A DNA stretch of 64,000 nt from Halobacteriales archaeon QS_1_69_70 (GTDB taxonomy: Archaea; Halobacteriota; Halobacteria; Halobacteriales; Haloarculaceae), in the NCBI GenBank assembly GCA_003021005.1, contig PXRI01000013.1:62001-126000 (forward strand). Reading direction: 5' to 3'. A program made the translations under genes and the position numbers. The notes beneath the pieces were generated by a model. That model saw nothing but the letters and a program-made list of their open reading frames with translations. It did no database searches and was not told where the DNA came from. Shown in pieces: positions 38,518 to 47,672 of the stretch; position 1 is the first letter of the stretch, and every line of letters begins with the position of its first letter.

Positions 38518-39176
38518 GGCGCCTCCTCCGGTGCGTAGGACTCGATCGCGTCGAGGGTTCGCTCGACGGTCGTCCGGAAGGCCCGGTCGGGGTACAGCCA
38601 GGCGTACAGCCGCCACCGCAGCGTGGCGTCGGCCGCCCGTTCGTCGCCGAGGAACGCGCCGGCAACGGCGTCGTCGGTCCACCCGCCGGTCAGCACGGCC
38701 TCGCAGGCTACGGAGTCGTCACGTCTACTCCTGGTCGTTATCGTCTCTATCGCGGCCGAGCGGAGCCGCATCCGGACCGCCGCGCGTCGGTCCTCGTCGC
38801 CGGTCTCGATGACGGCCTCCAGATCGTCGTCGAACGTGCTGCCGGCGGTCGCGGCGTTCCCGCTAGGACGGATCGGCTCGGCGTCCACTCGCGTGGTCGC
38901 GGTCGCACCCTTCCAGACACTGATCGCGGTGGCCAGAAGGATGCCGCCGGCCACGACAGCGATTCCGGCGGTCCCGCGCAGTCGACGGTCGAGGGCCTCG
39001 GCGTCGACGAGTCGGCCGACCGTTGCGGGCCGGGCAAGCAACGCCGCCGCCACGAGCAGGACCGCCAGTCCGGTAAGGAGCACCGATAGGTACGCCCACC
39101 GTCGCACCCGGGGCGGTATTCGGCTGACAGCGCCACCCAGGGCGTCCCGTACACGGGGCAGACCGGTCCGTATCAT
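38514..39176 (-). CDS. Membrane protein (DUF7269-like) in MoxR/DUF58 locus 1
   Basis: Two TM segments; GTGA overlap with DUF58 gene. Confidence 0.65.
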   Translation of the reverse strand: MIRTGLPRVRDALGGAVSRIPPRVRRWAYLSVLLTGLAVLLVAAALLARPATVGRLVDAEALDRRLRGTAGIAVVAGGILLATAISVWKGATATTRVDAEPIRPSGNAATAGSTFDDDLEAVIETGDEDRRAAVRMRLRSAAIETITTRSRRDDSVACEAVLTGGWTDDAVAGAFLGDERAADATLRWRLYAWLYPDRAFRTTVERTLDAIESYAPEEAP

Positions 39177-41866
39177 TCACCGTCGGAGCGCACGAGTTCT
39201 GCGGCGTCACGGACCGCCGCGAGCCGGGATCCGTCCGGGTCGCGGTCGCCGTACTCGACCGTCCGGAACGTCTCGAGGATGGTCTCGACCGCGTCGGCCG
39301 GCAGTCCGGCCGCGATGGCCCGGTTCGCTATCTCCCGCGGCGTTTCGGTTACGGGCCGCGTGACCGCCGCGGCGCCGAGCAGCAGCCCCCACGCGTTCCG
39401 GACGGGCCCGTCGTCGCCGTGTCCCGCTGGCTCGCGAGCGGCGGTCCGGGATGTGTCCGCCGACGAGCCGAACACGCCGGCGACGGTAGCGGCCAGCCCC
39501 CCGAGACGGTCCCGCACCGCCGTCAGCCCGGTGTAGAGCGCGGGCAGGGTGACCGCGCGGACGACCGTCGACCACGCCAGGTCTACCAGGCGACTCAGCA
39601 GGATCAGGCCGACGAGCGCCTTCGCCGCGACCGCGTGGGACGCGGACCGGAGGACCCCGAGCGGCGCACGGCCCAGCGCCTTCGCCACCGCGCCGGCGAG
39701 CAGTGCCAGAGCCAGGAGGGCGCCGCCGCCCGCCAGGAGGTTACGGAGCGGGGTGATCGTGGTCGCCACTCGCCAGTCGCCGCGGGTCGCCGCAACGGTG
39801 CTTTCGTATGCCGTCCCCGGTGAGACGGTCGCCATCCCACGGTCGTCGGTCGAGGCGACGCGCTCCCCGCCGAGGAGCACGGTCGCGTCGGACACCGGCG
39901 TGCCATCGTCGTGCTCGACGGTGACCGTCGTGGGTCGTCCCGGCAGCGGCGCCGGGCGAGCGGCCGTGGTGATGGTGATGGCTGGGAGTTCGACCGTCCG
40001 CTCGCCCGAGGCGGCGCCGCGCTCGACGGTGAGCGTCACGTTCCCGGTCTGCTCCGGGAGCCCGACGGTCGCCAGTCCCGATCGGTTCGTCCGCGCGGCC
40101 AACCGGTCGGCGACGGACACGTTACCGTCCGACACCGGATAGCCCTCGATGGTTGCGTTGAGTGTGACGTCGGTACCGGCATAGGCGTCGTTCTCCACGG
40201 CGACGTCGATGGTCGTCGGCACCGGGACGGACCGTGCCGCTATCCGCTCCGGGGCGTCCTGGCCCGCCGGCCGCTCGCCCCCGGCGTGGGCGGTCACGTT
40301 CAGCGACGCCCGGAACGGCACCGTCCCGGCGACGATGCCGGACTCGTTCGTCTCCCCGACCGGTTCGCCGTCGAACCGGATTCCGGCGCCCGGAACGGGC
40401 TCGTCGTTCGAGACGACCCTGACGCGGAGCGGCTGTCCGGGCACCGGGTCGTCGAGTAGTTCGAGCTGGACCTCGCGGTCCACTGGTCCGGGGTTCCAGC
40501 CGCCCCTGGCGTCCTGACTCGACGACGAACGCCCGGCGCTGGAACCGCCGCCACCGTCCCCCTCGCTCTCCGCATTCCCCACGCCACTGGAGGACTCGGA
40601 GCTGCCGTCCGATTCCCCTCGTGGCTCGTCGCTGTCCGCCCCGTCGCTTCCTGCCGACGCCCCCTCCTCGTCGCGGGCGGCCCTCGACGCCCTCGACTGA
40701 TTGCCATCGACGTCGGACGATCGATTGCCGTAGTCGAGGTATTGTAGCCCGGATTCGGTGTCGGTCCGCTGGCCGACGAGTGCCCGCCGGTCGCCGCCGG
40801 GCGTCGGGTCGAACGGAACCCACCCGGCCTCGGGGAAATACACCTCGACCCACGCGTGCTGGTGGACGGTTCGGACGACGAACGTCTTGTTGGTCTCGTT
40901 CGGCACGCCTGGCGTGTACCCCTTCACGTAGCGGGCCGGAACCCCCTCCGCACGGAGCATCACGGTCATCGTCGTCGCGAGAAGGGAACTGTGTGCAGCC
41001 TCCCGCTCGAAGAGCACCTCCGCGGCGGTGTCGTGCTCGACGGCCGACCGGTTCATCCGGAACTCGTAGTTCGAGCGGAACCACTGCTCGACGGCGACGG
41101 CCGTCTCGTAGGGAGAATCCGCGTCGGCGGTAACGCTCTCGGTGCGGGAAACGACCCGGTCGGGAACCGACGCTGGCAGGGCCGTGTAGCGTTCTTCGAG
41201 TTCCTCCGGGTAGTCCTCGCCGGCACCGACGGCGGGGTCGGTCTCCGGCCGGATGCTCGTGACGACGAAGGTCTCGTTCGGCGAGGCCGTCCCGTCCAGC
41301 ACGACGCCCGACGCTGGGCCGACGGCGGCGTCGGTCTCCGAAGCGCTCGAGATGCCGACGGGCCGCCACGCGGCCGGCAAGACCACCGCCGGGATCCGCA
41401 GCGTGACCTCATGTGAGAGCAGCGCCCGCGACGTGTTCGGCGGGTCGTGGCTCCAGGCGGGGGGCCGGTCGGAGCGGCGCCACCCGTCCTGGAGGTAGGT
41501 ATCGTATGCCGTGAGCCGCCAGTACGCCGGGGCCTCGGCCCGGACGGTGAAGTGGACGGCCTCCGTGCTCGTACGGTTCGGCGGCGGGTCCGCGAACCGT
41601 TCCTCGAGGTGGGTGCCCCCGGACCCGTCGGGGTCGCCGCCAATGCGTGGCTGACCGGATCCGTTGCCGGACGCGTCGGTGGCTGGGTCCCCCTCGTTTG
41701 GGCCGCTTCCGATCGTCGCGTTGGTGTCGTTGAAGTTCAAGTAGTCGACCGGGACTGATAACGCGGGAATGGCGCTCGCGAGGAGGACGACCGCGACGAG
41801 CGAGCAGATGACGATACCGACAACGCCGAATCGCCGTCCCCCGACGTCGTTCTTCTCCCCGCCCAT
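39173..41866 (-). CDS. Transglutaminase-like domain membrane protein with C-terminal DUF4129-type region
   Basis: FRSNYEF..., AEGVPARYVKGYTPGVPNETNKTFVVRTVHQHAWVEVYFPEAGWVPFDPTPG. Confidence 0.92.
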   Translation of the reverse strand: MGGEKNDVGGRRFGVVGIVICSLVAVVLLASAIPALSVPVDYLNFNDTNATIGSGPNEGDPATDASGNGSGQPRIGGDPDGSGGTHLEERFADPPPNRTSTEAVHFTVRAEAPAYWRLTAYDTYLQDGWRRSDRPPAWSHDPPNTSRALLSHEVTLRIPAVVLPAAWRPVGISSASETDAAVGPASGVVLDGTASPNETFVVTSIRPETDPAVGAGEDYPEELEERYTALPASVPDRVVSRTESVTADADSPYETAVAVEQWFRSNYEFRMNRSAVEHDTAAEVLFEREAAHSSLLATTMTVMLRAEGVPARYVKGYTPGVPNETNKTFVVRTVHQHAWVEVYFPEAGWVPFDPTPGGDRRALVGQRTDTESGLQYLDYGNRSSDVDGNQSRASRAARDEEGASAGSDGADSDEPRGESDGSSESSSGVGNAESEGDGGGGSSAGRSSSSQDARGGWNPGPVDREVQLELLDDPVPGQPLRVRVVSNDEPVPGAGIRFDGEPVGETNESGIVAGTVPFRASLNVTAHAGGERPAGQDAPERIAARSVPVPTTIDVAVENDAYAGTDVTLNATIEGYPVSDGNVSVADRLAARTNRSGLATVGLPEQTGNVTLTVERGAASGERTVELPAITITTAARPAPLPGRPTTVTVEHDDGTPVSDATVLLGGERVASTDDRGMATVSPGTAYESTVAATRGDWRVATTITPLRNLLAGGGALLALALLAGAVAKALGRAPLGVLRSASHAVAAKALVGLILLSRLVDLAWSTVVRAVTLPALYTGLTAVRDRLGGLAATVAGVFGSSADTSRTAAREPAGHGDDGPVRNAWGLLLGAAAVTRPVTETPREIANRAIAAGLPADAVETILETFRTVEYGDRDPDGSRLAAVRDAAELVRSDGE

Positions 41867-42033
41867 CGGATATACTATCTTTCGTGGCCGGTACTGTCAT
41901 AAATATTCTGCTCCGGGTACTACCATCCGTCCGTTCCCATAGCGGTATGACCGGTGGAGGCAGTCGACGCACCCTCGGACGCCCGGAACTCGGTGCGCCG
42001 TGCACTTATCGGGGTCGCCCACGCATGGGATCC

Positions 42034-43026
42034 ATGACCCGACGGGACGTCGTGGCGCCGGGCGGGATGCCGTCGTTCGACGCGGTCGGCGAGATGGCCG
42101 AGCGGGCGGAGGCGCTAGGCTACGACCGGATCTCCGTCCCCGAGGTGACCGGCCGGGACGCGGTGACGGTGCTTGCGACGCTCGCCGAGCGCACCTACGC
42201 CATCGGGCTCTCGAACGACGTATTCTCCCCGTGGGGCCGATCGTCCGCGATGCTCGGCCAGACCGGGGTGACGCTGCAGGAGGCAAGCGGCGGCCGGTAC
42301 CGGATGGGCCTGGGCACCTCATCGCCGGCGCTCACCGAGCAGTGGCACCTCGGCGACTACGACCGGCCGCTCCGCCGCCTCCGGGAGACGATCGAGATCG
42401 TAAAGCAGGTCGCGAGCGGCGGCCGCCTCGAGTACGACGGCGAGGTGTTCGACGGCGGCGGCCTGGCGCTGCGTGGCGTCGAGCCCGCGACCGTACCGGT
42501 CGACGTCGCGGCGCTCGGCCCCAAGACGACCGAACTGGCGGGCCGGTTCGCCGACGGCTGGGTGCCCCAGCTGTTCACCACAGCTGCCCTCGAGGATCGG
42601 CTAGCGGATCTCAGACGAGGCGCCGACCTCGGCGGCCGGGACCCGGCGGACCTCCGCGTCGCGGTCACCGTCCGCTCCTGTGCGCTCGAGGACGCGGCGC
42701 GGGCCCGGGAGGTCGCTCGCCGCCAGATCGCGTTCATGGTCGCCGCCTACGGCCCGTACTACCGGCAGTCGATCGCCCGGCAGGGGTTCGACGCCGAGAC
42801 CGACGCGATCCACGGCGCCTGGACGGACGGCGACCGGGCCGATGCGGTGGCGGCGGTCACCGACGAGATGGTCGACGGCCTCGTCGCCGCCGGCACCCCC
42901 GAGACGGTCCGGGAGACGGTCGCGGGTTACGAGACCGTCGACGGCGTCGACGCCGTCCGGGTCGGGTTCTTCGGGGAGATGACCGCCAAGGAGCGGCGTC
43001 GGACGATGAACGAACTGGAACCGTGA
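42034..43026 (+). CDS. LLM-class F420-dependent oxidoreductase
   Basis: AEALGYDRISVPEVTGRDAVTVLATLAERTYAIGLSNDVFSPWGRSSAMLGQTGVTLQEASGGRYRMGLGTSS. Confidence 0.9.
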   Translation: MTRRDVVAPGGMPSFDAVGEMAERAEALGYDRISVPEVTGRDAVTVLATLAERTYAIGLSNDVFSPWGRSSAMLGQTGVTLQEASGGRYRMGLGTSSPALTEQWHLGDYDRPLRRLRETIEIVKQVASGGRLEYDGEVFDGGGLALRGVEPATVPVDVAALGPKTTELAGRFADGWVPQLFTTAALEDRLADLRRGADLGGRDPADLRVAVTVRSCALEDAARAREVARRQIAFMVAAYGPYYRQSIARQGFDAETDAIHGAWTDGDRADAVAAVTDEMVDGLVAAGTPETVRETVAGYETVDGVDAVRVGFFGEMTAKERRRTMNELEP

Positions 43027-43063
43027 TCAGTCGCCACATGGTGGGGGCCGCCAGGGAATTGTA

Positions 43064-43119
43064 GGCGGACGCAAGGGAGCCAGGGGGCGGACGGCAGGGG
43101 CCCGCGGGCGGACGCAAGG
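43064..43119. repeat. Three short direct repeats GGCGGACGCAAGG-like at ~21-bp spacing
   Basis: ggcggacgcaagg 43064-43076, ggcggacggcagg 43086-43098, ggcggacgcaagg 43107-43119. Confidence 0.7.
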
Positions 43120-43313
43120 CCGGCGGACATCCATCGCCGTCGCTCGCCGCCGGCCCCAGGCCGTGCTGTACGGACACGTCGCCGACGCCGCGATCAATCC
43201 GTCGGTCGATGAACGGCTCGCGGCCGTCTCGGGTGGGTCCTAAGCCGGTCGATCGTGTCGGCAGTCCCGAGCGACACCACCGATCGGCTCTGGCGGGCAA
43301 CGAGTCCCGGGTC

Positions 43314-44231
43314 TCAGTCATACTGCGCACAGACCCGCCGGATACCCTCGCGGAACCCGATCTCGGGCTCCCACCCGGTTTTCGCCCGCATCTTCGAGGG
43401 GTCGGCACAGGTGTCGTGGACGTACACGGACTCGGGAATCGGATTCTCGACGTACGCCGGCTCGACAGCCGTGCCCAGCTCCTCGTTGATGAGCTCGACG
43501 ACGGTATTGAACGAGTACGAATCCCCGGTGCCGAGGTTGTAGATGCCGTCGAGTTCGTGGTCGGCGGCGAGCAGGAGGCCGCGGACGATGTCGTCGACGT
43601 GGGTGAAGTCGCGGGTCTGCTCCCCGTCGCCGTACAGCTCCGGGTTGCGGCCGTTCGCGACGTCGTCGGCGAACTGCGCGATGACGTTGGCGTACTCGCC
43701 CTTGTGTGCCTCTGCACCGCCGTAGCCCTGGTAGACGGAGAAAAAGCGCAGCCCGGCCATCGACATCCCGTGGTGGTTCGAGAAGTACTCCCCGTACCGC
43801 TCCCGGGCGAGTTTCGAGGCCTCGTAGCCGGTGTCGACCGCGACGGGCATGTCCTCGGGGGATGGTTCCGTGCGGCTCCCGTAGATGGAGGACGTGGAGG
43901 CGTAGACGACGGTCTCACAGCCGTCCTGGCGGGCCTGCTCGACGGCGTTGACGAACCCCTCGACGTTGACGCGGGCGCCGGTCGTCGGATCCGCTTCGTG
44001 CATCGCGTAGGAGGAAAGCGCCGCCAGGTGGTAGACCACGTCGACGTCCGTCGGGAGGTCCTCGTCGAGGACGCTCGCCCGCCGGTATTCGACGGCCTCG
44101 TCGAGGTTCGCGGGCGTCCCGAGGTGCTCGTCGTCGACGACCACGACGTCGTTGTCGGCGGCGAGCGCGTTCGCGAGGTTCGAGCCGATGAAGCCCGCCC
44201 CGCCCGTCACCAGGATGCGGTTGCCCTGCAT
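43314..44231 (-). CDS. NAD-dependent epimerase/dehydratase (UDP-glucose 4-epimerase-like)
   Basis: RILVTGGAGFIGSNLANAL, YASTSSIYG, GYEASKLARERYGEYF. Confidence 0.93.
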   Translation of the reverse strand: MQGNRILVTGGAGFIGSNLANALAADNDVVVVDDEHLGTPANLDEAVEYRRASVLDEDLPTDVDVVYHLAALSSYAMHEADPTTGARVNVEGFVNAVEQARQDGCETVVYASTSSIYGSRTEPSPEDMPVAVDTGYEASKLARERYGEYFSNHHGMSMAGLRFFSVYQGYGGAEAHKGEYANVIAQFADDVANGRNPELYGDGEQTRDFTHVDDIVRGLLLAADHELDGIYNLGTGDSYSFNTVVELINEELGTAVEPAYVENPIPESVYVHDTCADPSKMRAKTGWEPEIGFREGIRRVCAQYD

Positions 44232-44383
44232 GGATCCGTGTGCTCGGACGGTCGCGGGAGACGTATTAACGCCCCGGTAATCGTCGGTCGGAGGCCGGAC
44301 GGATAGTCAGCCACCCGTCGGACGTTAGCCAAAAGGTTGATTGAAGGCCAGCGGTTCCGTTCACGCCCCGGCAGGCCAATCAC

Positions 44384-44629
44384 ATGTCCGAAACACCCTC
44401 ACCTTCCTCCGAGACGGACCCCGGATTGCTCGATCTCTGGCCGGCGATCGAAGAGAACGTCACCAGCAGGTTCGGGGAGGACGTCGAGGTGACGGTGACC
44501 GAGTACGACGACCACCTCGACGTCCGCATCATGCCGAACGGCGCGGTCGAGGAGATCGAGGCCGAACACGAGGACCTCACCGTCGTGCCGTACAACGCAT
44601 GCCAGATGACCATCCGGACCGAGGAATGA
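44384..44629 (+). CDS. Small acidic hypothetical protein
   Basis: 81-aa ORF MSETPSPSSETDPGLLDLWPAIEENVTSRFGEDVEVTVTEYDDH. Confidence 0.6.
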   Translation: MSETPSPSSETDPGLLDLWPAIEENVTSRFGEDVEVTVTEYDDHLDVRIMPNGAVEEIEAEHEDLTVVPYNACQMTIRTEE

Positions 44630-44723
44630 ACCACAGTGGTACGTCTCCTGGCCTGCTCACGTGACGCTGGGCGCTCTCATCGACGCCCGCTGGACCAGGA
44701 AAACTGAGGGGACCGTCGAGGCC

Positions 44724-45846
44724 TCATGACCCCGACCCGTCGGTCACCTCGACCCAAAAGTGGAGCTGGTGGTCGGCCTCGGCGGCGGTCGGGTCGGCCG
44801 GCGGGTCACCCCGGTACAGGAGGAACTTGACGCGCCGGTCCTCGCCGGCGAACTCGCGGGCGGTCCCCGCGTCGAGTTCGAGCGGTCGCTCCCGGATGTC
44901 GGTTTCGTTGTGTGCGATGGTGACCGAGTAACGGTCCAGTCGCGCCCGGTCGGTTACCGTCGACCGGTTGTCCTCGATGTCGACCGCTTGGAGCTGGACC
45001 ACCACCGTGTACTCGACCGGCTCGTACTCGTTGTTCTCCACGCCGACGTGGATAGATTTCGATTCGTTCGGCGACAGCGTCTCCGGGTAGCCGAACGTGA
45101 CCAGGTCGCCGTCCTCCTCTTCCGTCAGGACGTAGAACTGCGTGAACTGCTCGCCCTGCTGGGGGACGGCGACGGCGTAGACGACGCTCGTGGTCGCCAG
45201 GAGGATCGCGACCGCGAGTGCCACGTTCAGCGCAGCGTCGAGCGTCGAATCCGGGTCGGTAACCTCGGACCGCCCGTCGGCGTACCACTCCCGGTACGGC
45301 ACGCGGAACCGCTCGGATGCCGGCAGCTCCCAGCGGCGCAGCGCTGCCAGGACCGACGCCAGGACGGTGAACAGACTGATGGTGACGAGGATCGGCACGA
45401 GACGGATGCCGCGCGGTCCGTTCGATGCCGTCGATGCCACGGTCCCCGAGCCCGCCGCCGTTCCCGTCCGCGTTCGTGTCGACCGGTCCGGCCTCGGCGT
45501 CCATGGCCGACTCCTCGTCGGCTGCGGCCGATGCCGACTCCCCGGCCGACTCCTCGTCATCTCCGGCCGTCGCCGACTCCGCGGCGTCCGGACCGCCGGC
45601 CTCCGCCACCGGTCCCGCGGTCGTGGGCGGCTCGCCCGCCTCGGGGAACAGGGCCGCGATGAAGGCGTAGCCCGGCACGAACAGGACGAAGACGAGGCCG
45701 ACGACGACCCGGACCGGCGAGTCGTTTACGACCGGGAGGAAGACGGCGAGGTTGGTGAGCGCGACGACGGCGAGCACCGCGGCCAGGTCCGCCGGCAGGT
45801 TCCGGACCGGCGACGGCAACAGCAGCCACACCCGCTCGCGGTCCAT
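44724..45846 (-). pseudogene. DUF1616-family membrane protein, split by an internal deletion/frameshift
   Basis: N-half MDRERVWLLLPSPVRNLPADLAAVLAVVALTNLAVFLPVV...GIDGIERTA; C-half in another frame RGIRLVPILVTISLFTVLASVLAALRRWELPASERFRVPYREWY. Confidence 0.8.
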
Positions 45847-46127
45847 ACCGTCGGGTGCCACCCGACGGTGAAAAATGGGTCGGTCACGACCGCCGGACGG
45901 GCGTCATGTCCGGGCACCGCCGGGGATCGGCCGTCCTGGTCCGATCGGTGCGGTGGCGGTCTTGGCGGGACACTCGACACCGACAGCCCCAATGGACAGT
46001 GACAGGGGCATGGACGACCACGACACGGCGCAGGCCGGCTGCACCACCGGAGACCCCCGGGGTCCGGCAGGGAGATATCCCGAGTCGCGGATCGGCCTCT
46101 GGGTCGCTGGAGGCGTCGCGACGGGGG

Positions 46128-46406
46128 CTATCCGGGCTCCCGCCGTGCCAGGTCCTCGGCGAGTGCGCGAGCCCGGGCCAGGTGCGCGTTGGCACGCCCG
46201 TTTCCGGTCGCCTCGACCTCCGCCAGGAGGTCCCTGACGACCGCCGCGCGCTCGACGACCACCCTGTCCTCACAGGAGCGCATGTCCCCGGCGACGGCTT
46301 CGGCCTCGCCGAGAAGGCGGCGCGCGCGCCGTTCGACGGGCAGCTGGGCCGTGGCCGCGAGGTGGTCGTGGAGGCGCTCGGCGGCCGACCGTATGTCGTC
46401 GGTCAC
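46128..46406 (-). CDS. Small helical hypothetical protein
   Basis: GTG start overlapping nucleotidyltransferase stop; VTDDIRSAAERLHDHLAATAQLPVERRARRLLGEAEAVAGDM. Confidence 0.6.
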   Translation of the reverse strand: MTDDIRSAAERLHDHLAATAQLPVERRARRLLGEAEAVAGDMRSCEDRVVVERAAVVRDLLAEVEATGNGRANAHLARARALAEDLARREPG

Positions 46407-47101
46407 AGCCGGGCCTCCGCGCGGTCGCGGTCGGCCGCCTCGTTGACGTTCACCCGCCAGCCCGACAGCCGAACCGTCTCGACGGTGCCGCCGTTGTCGA
46501 GCAGCCACCCGATAGCGTCGGTGAGTTCGTACTCGCCGCGCGCGGAGGGCTCGATGGCGCGGCAGGCCTCGAAGATCCGCTGCGAGAAGGCGAAACAGCC
46601 CGTGGTGGCCAGCCTCGACGGCGGATCGTCGGGTTTCTCGACGATCCCGACGACCTCGCCGCCCGCCACCTCCAGGACCCCCCCGCGCGTGGCGCGGTCC
46701 CGGCTCACCCGCTCGACGAGCAGGGTGGCGTCCGCCGACCGGTCGCGATGCCGGCGCCGGACGTCGCCCACGTTGGCCCGGAGGACGTTGTCGCCGTTGA
46801 CCTGGAGGAACGACCCGGCGAGGAACGGCTCCGCCCGGTGGACGGCGTCGGCCAGTCCCCGCCGGGCCGGTTGCTCGACGTACATGACAGGCCGGCCCCG
46901 GTGGGTCGAGCCGAACCGGTCCCGGATTCGGCCGCCCAGGTAGCCGATGACGACCACGAACTCCTCGACGTGGGGCGCCAGGGCGTCGAAGGCATGCGAA
47001 AGGAGGGGCCGGCCGGCCACCTCGAGGAGGCCCTTCGGCCGGTCGTCGGTCAGTGGCCCGAGCCGGGAGCCCCGGCCGGCGGCGGGGACCAGGCCCTGCA
47101 T
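46403..47101 (-). CDS. Sugar nucleotidyltransferase family protein
   Basis: GLVPAAGRGSRLGPLTDDRPKGLLEVAGRPLL, QVNGDNV. Confidence 0.9.
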   Translation of the reverse strand: MQGLVPAAGRGSRLGPLTDDRPKGLLEVAGRPLLSHAFDALAPHVEEFVVVIGYLGGRIRDRFGSTHRGRPVMYVEQPARRGLADAVHRAEPFLAGSFLQVNGDNVLRANVGDVRRRHRDRSADATLLVERVSRDRATRGGVLEVAGGEVVGIVEKPDDPPSRLATTGCFAFSQRIFEACRAIEPSARGEYELTDAIGWLLDNGGTVETVRLSGWRVNVNEAADRDRAEARL

Positions 47102-47216
47102 GCCCGGTACTGTGGGTGTGGGTGGCAAAAGCGCTCGGGCGCCCGGGCCGTCCGGCCGTGCGTGGCGATCGCGGACGGCGTGAACCCGGGAACGGAGCCG
47201 GTTCGTCGGCCTCGAC

Positions 47217-47381
47217 TTACGGCTCGTCGGTGACGAGGAACGTCCGGCCGGCCCGCCGCTCGAGGTAGGCGGCGTCGGCCTCCCGGGCGTACCGGCGGAC
47301 CCGGGTCGTCGGGAGGTCGCTGACCTCGAGGACGCCGTTGTGGGTCGGTTCTGCGCTCACCGGCGGGGCTTCGATCGACAT
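47217..47381 (-). CDS. Small hypothetical protein
   Basis: 54-aa ORF MSIEAPPVSAEPTHNGVLEVSDLPTTRVRRYAREADAAYLERRAGRTFLVTDEP. Confidence 0.5.
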   Translation of the reverse strand: MSIEAPPVSAEPTHNGVLEVSDLPTTRVRRYAREADAAYLERRAGRTFLVTDEP

Positions 47382-47539
47382 GTCCCGACCGAGGGGACAC
47401 ACGGATAAAGGCCCGCGCCTAGTCCGCGGTGAAAGTGAAAGTGTTCGCCAGGAGCGCGCCTGACGGGACGACACTGGATCGGCGGTGTTCGAACGGGGCG
47501 ACGGCGGGGGGTCGGCCGACGGGGCATGAACGGACGGAC

Positions 47540-47581
47540 CGCTTCGACTGCCGGACGGCCCGCTCCGACTGCCGAACGCAC
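47540..47581. repeat. Degenerate 21-bp tandem duplication
   Basis: cgcttcgactgccggacggcc then cgctccgactgccgaacgcac. Confidence 0.6.
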
Positions 47582-47672
47582 CCACGTTGATCGCAGTCCG
47601 GTCGCCCGTCACGGTCGCCCGGAAACGTGGATCGATGCGATCCGGACGTTCGGGAAATCACGTCCGACAGTA

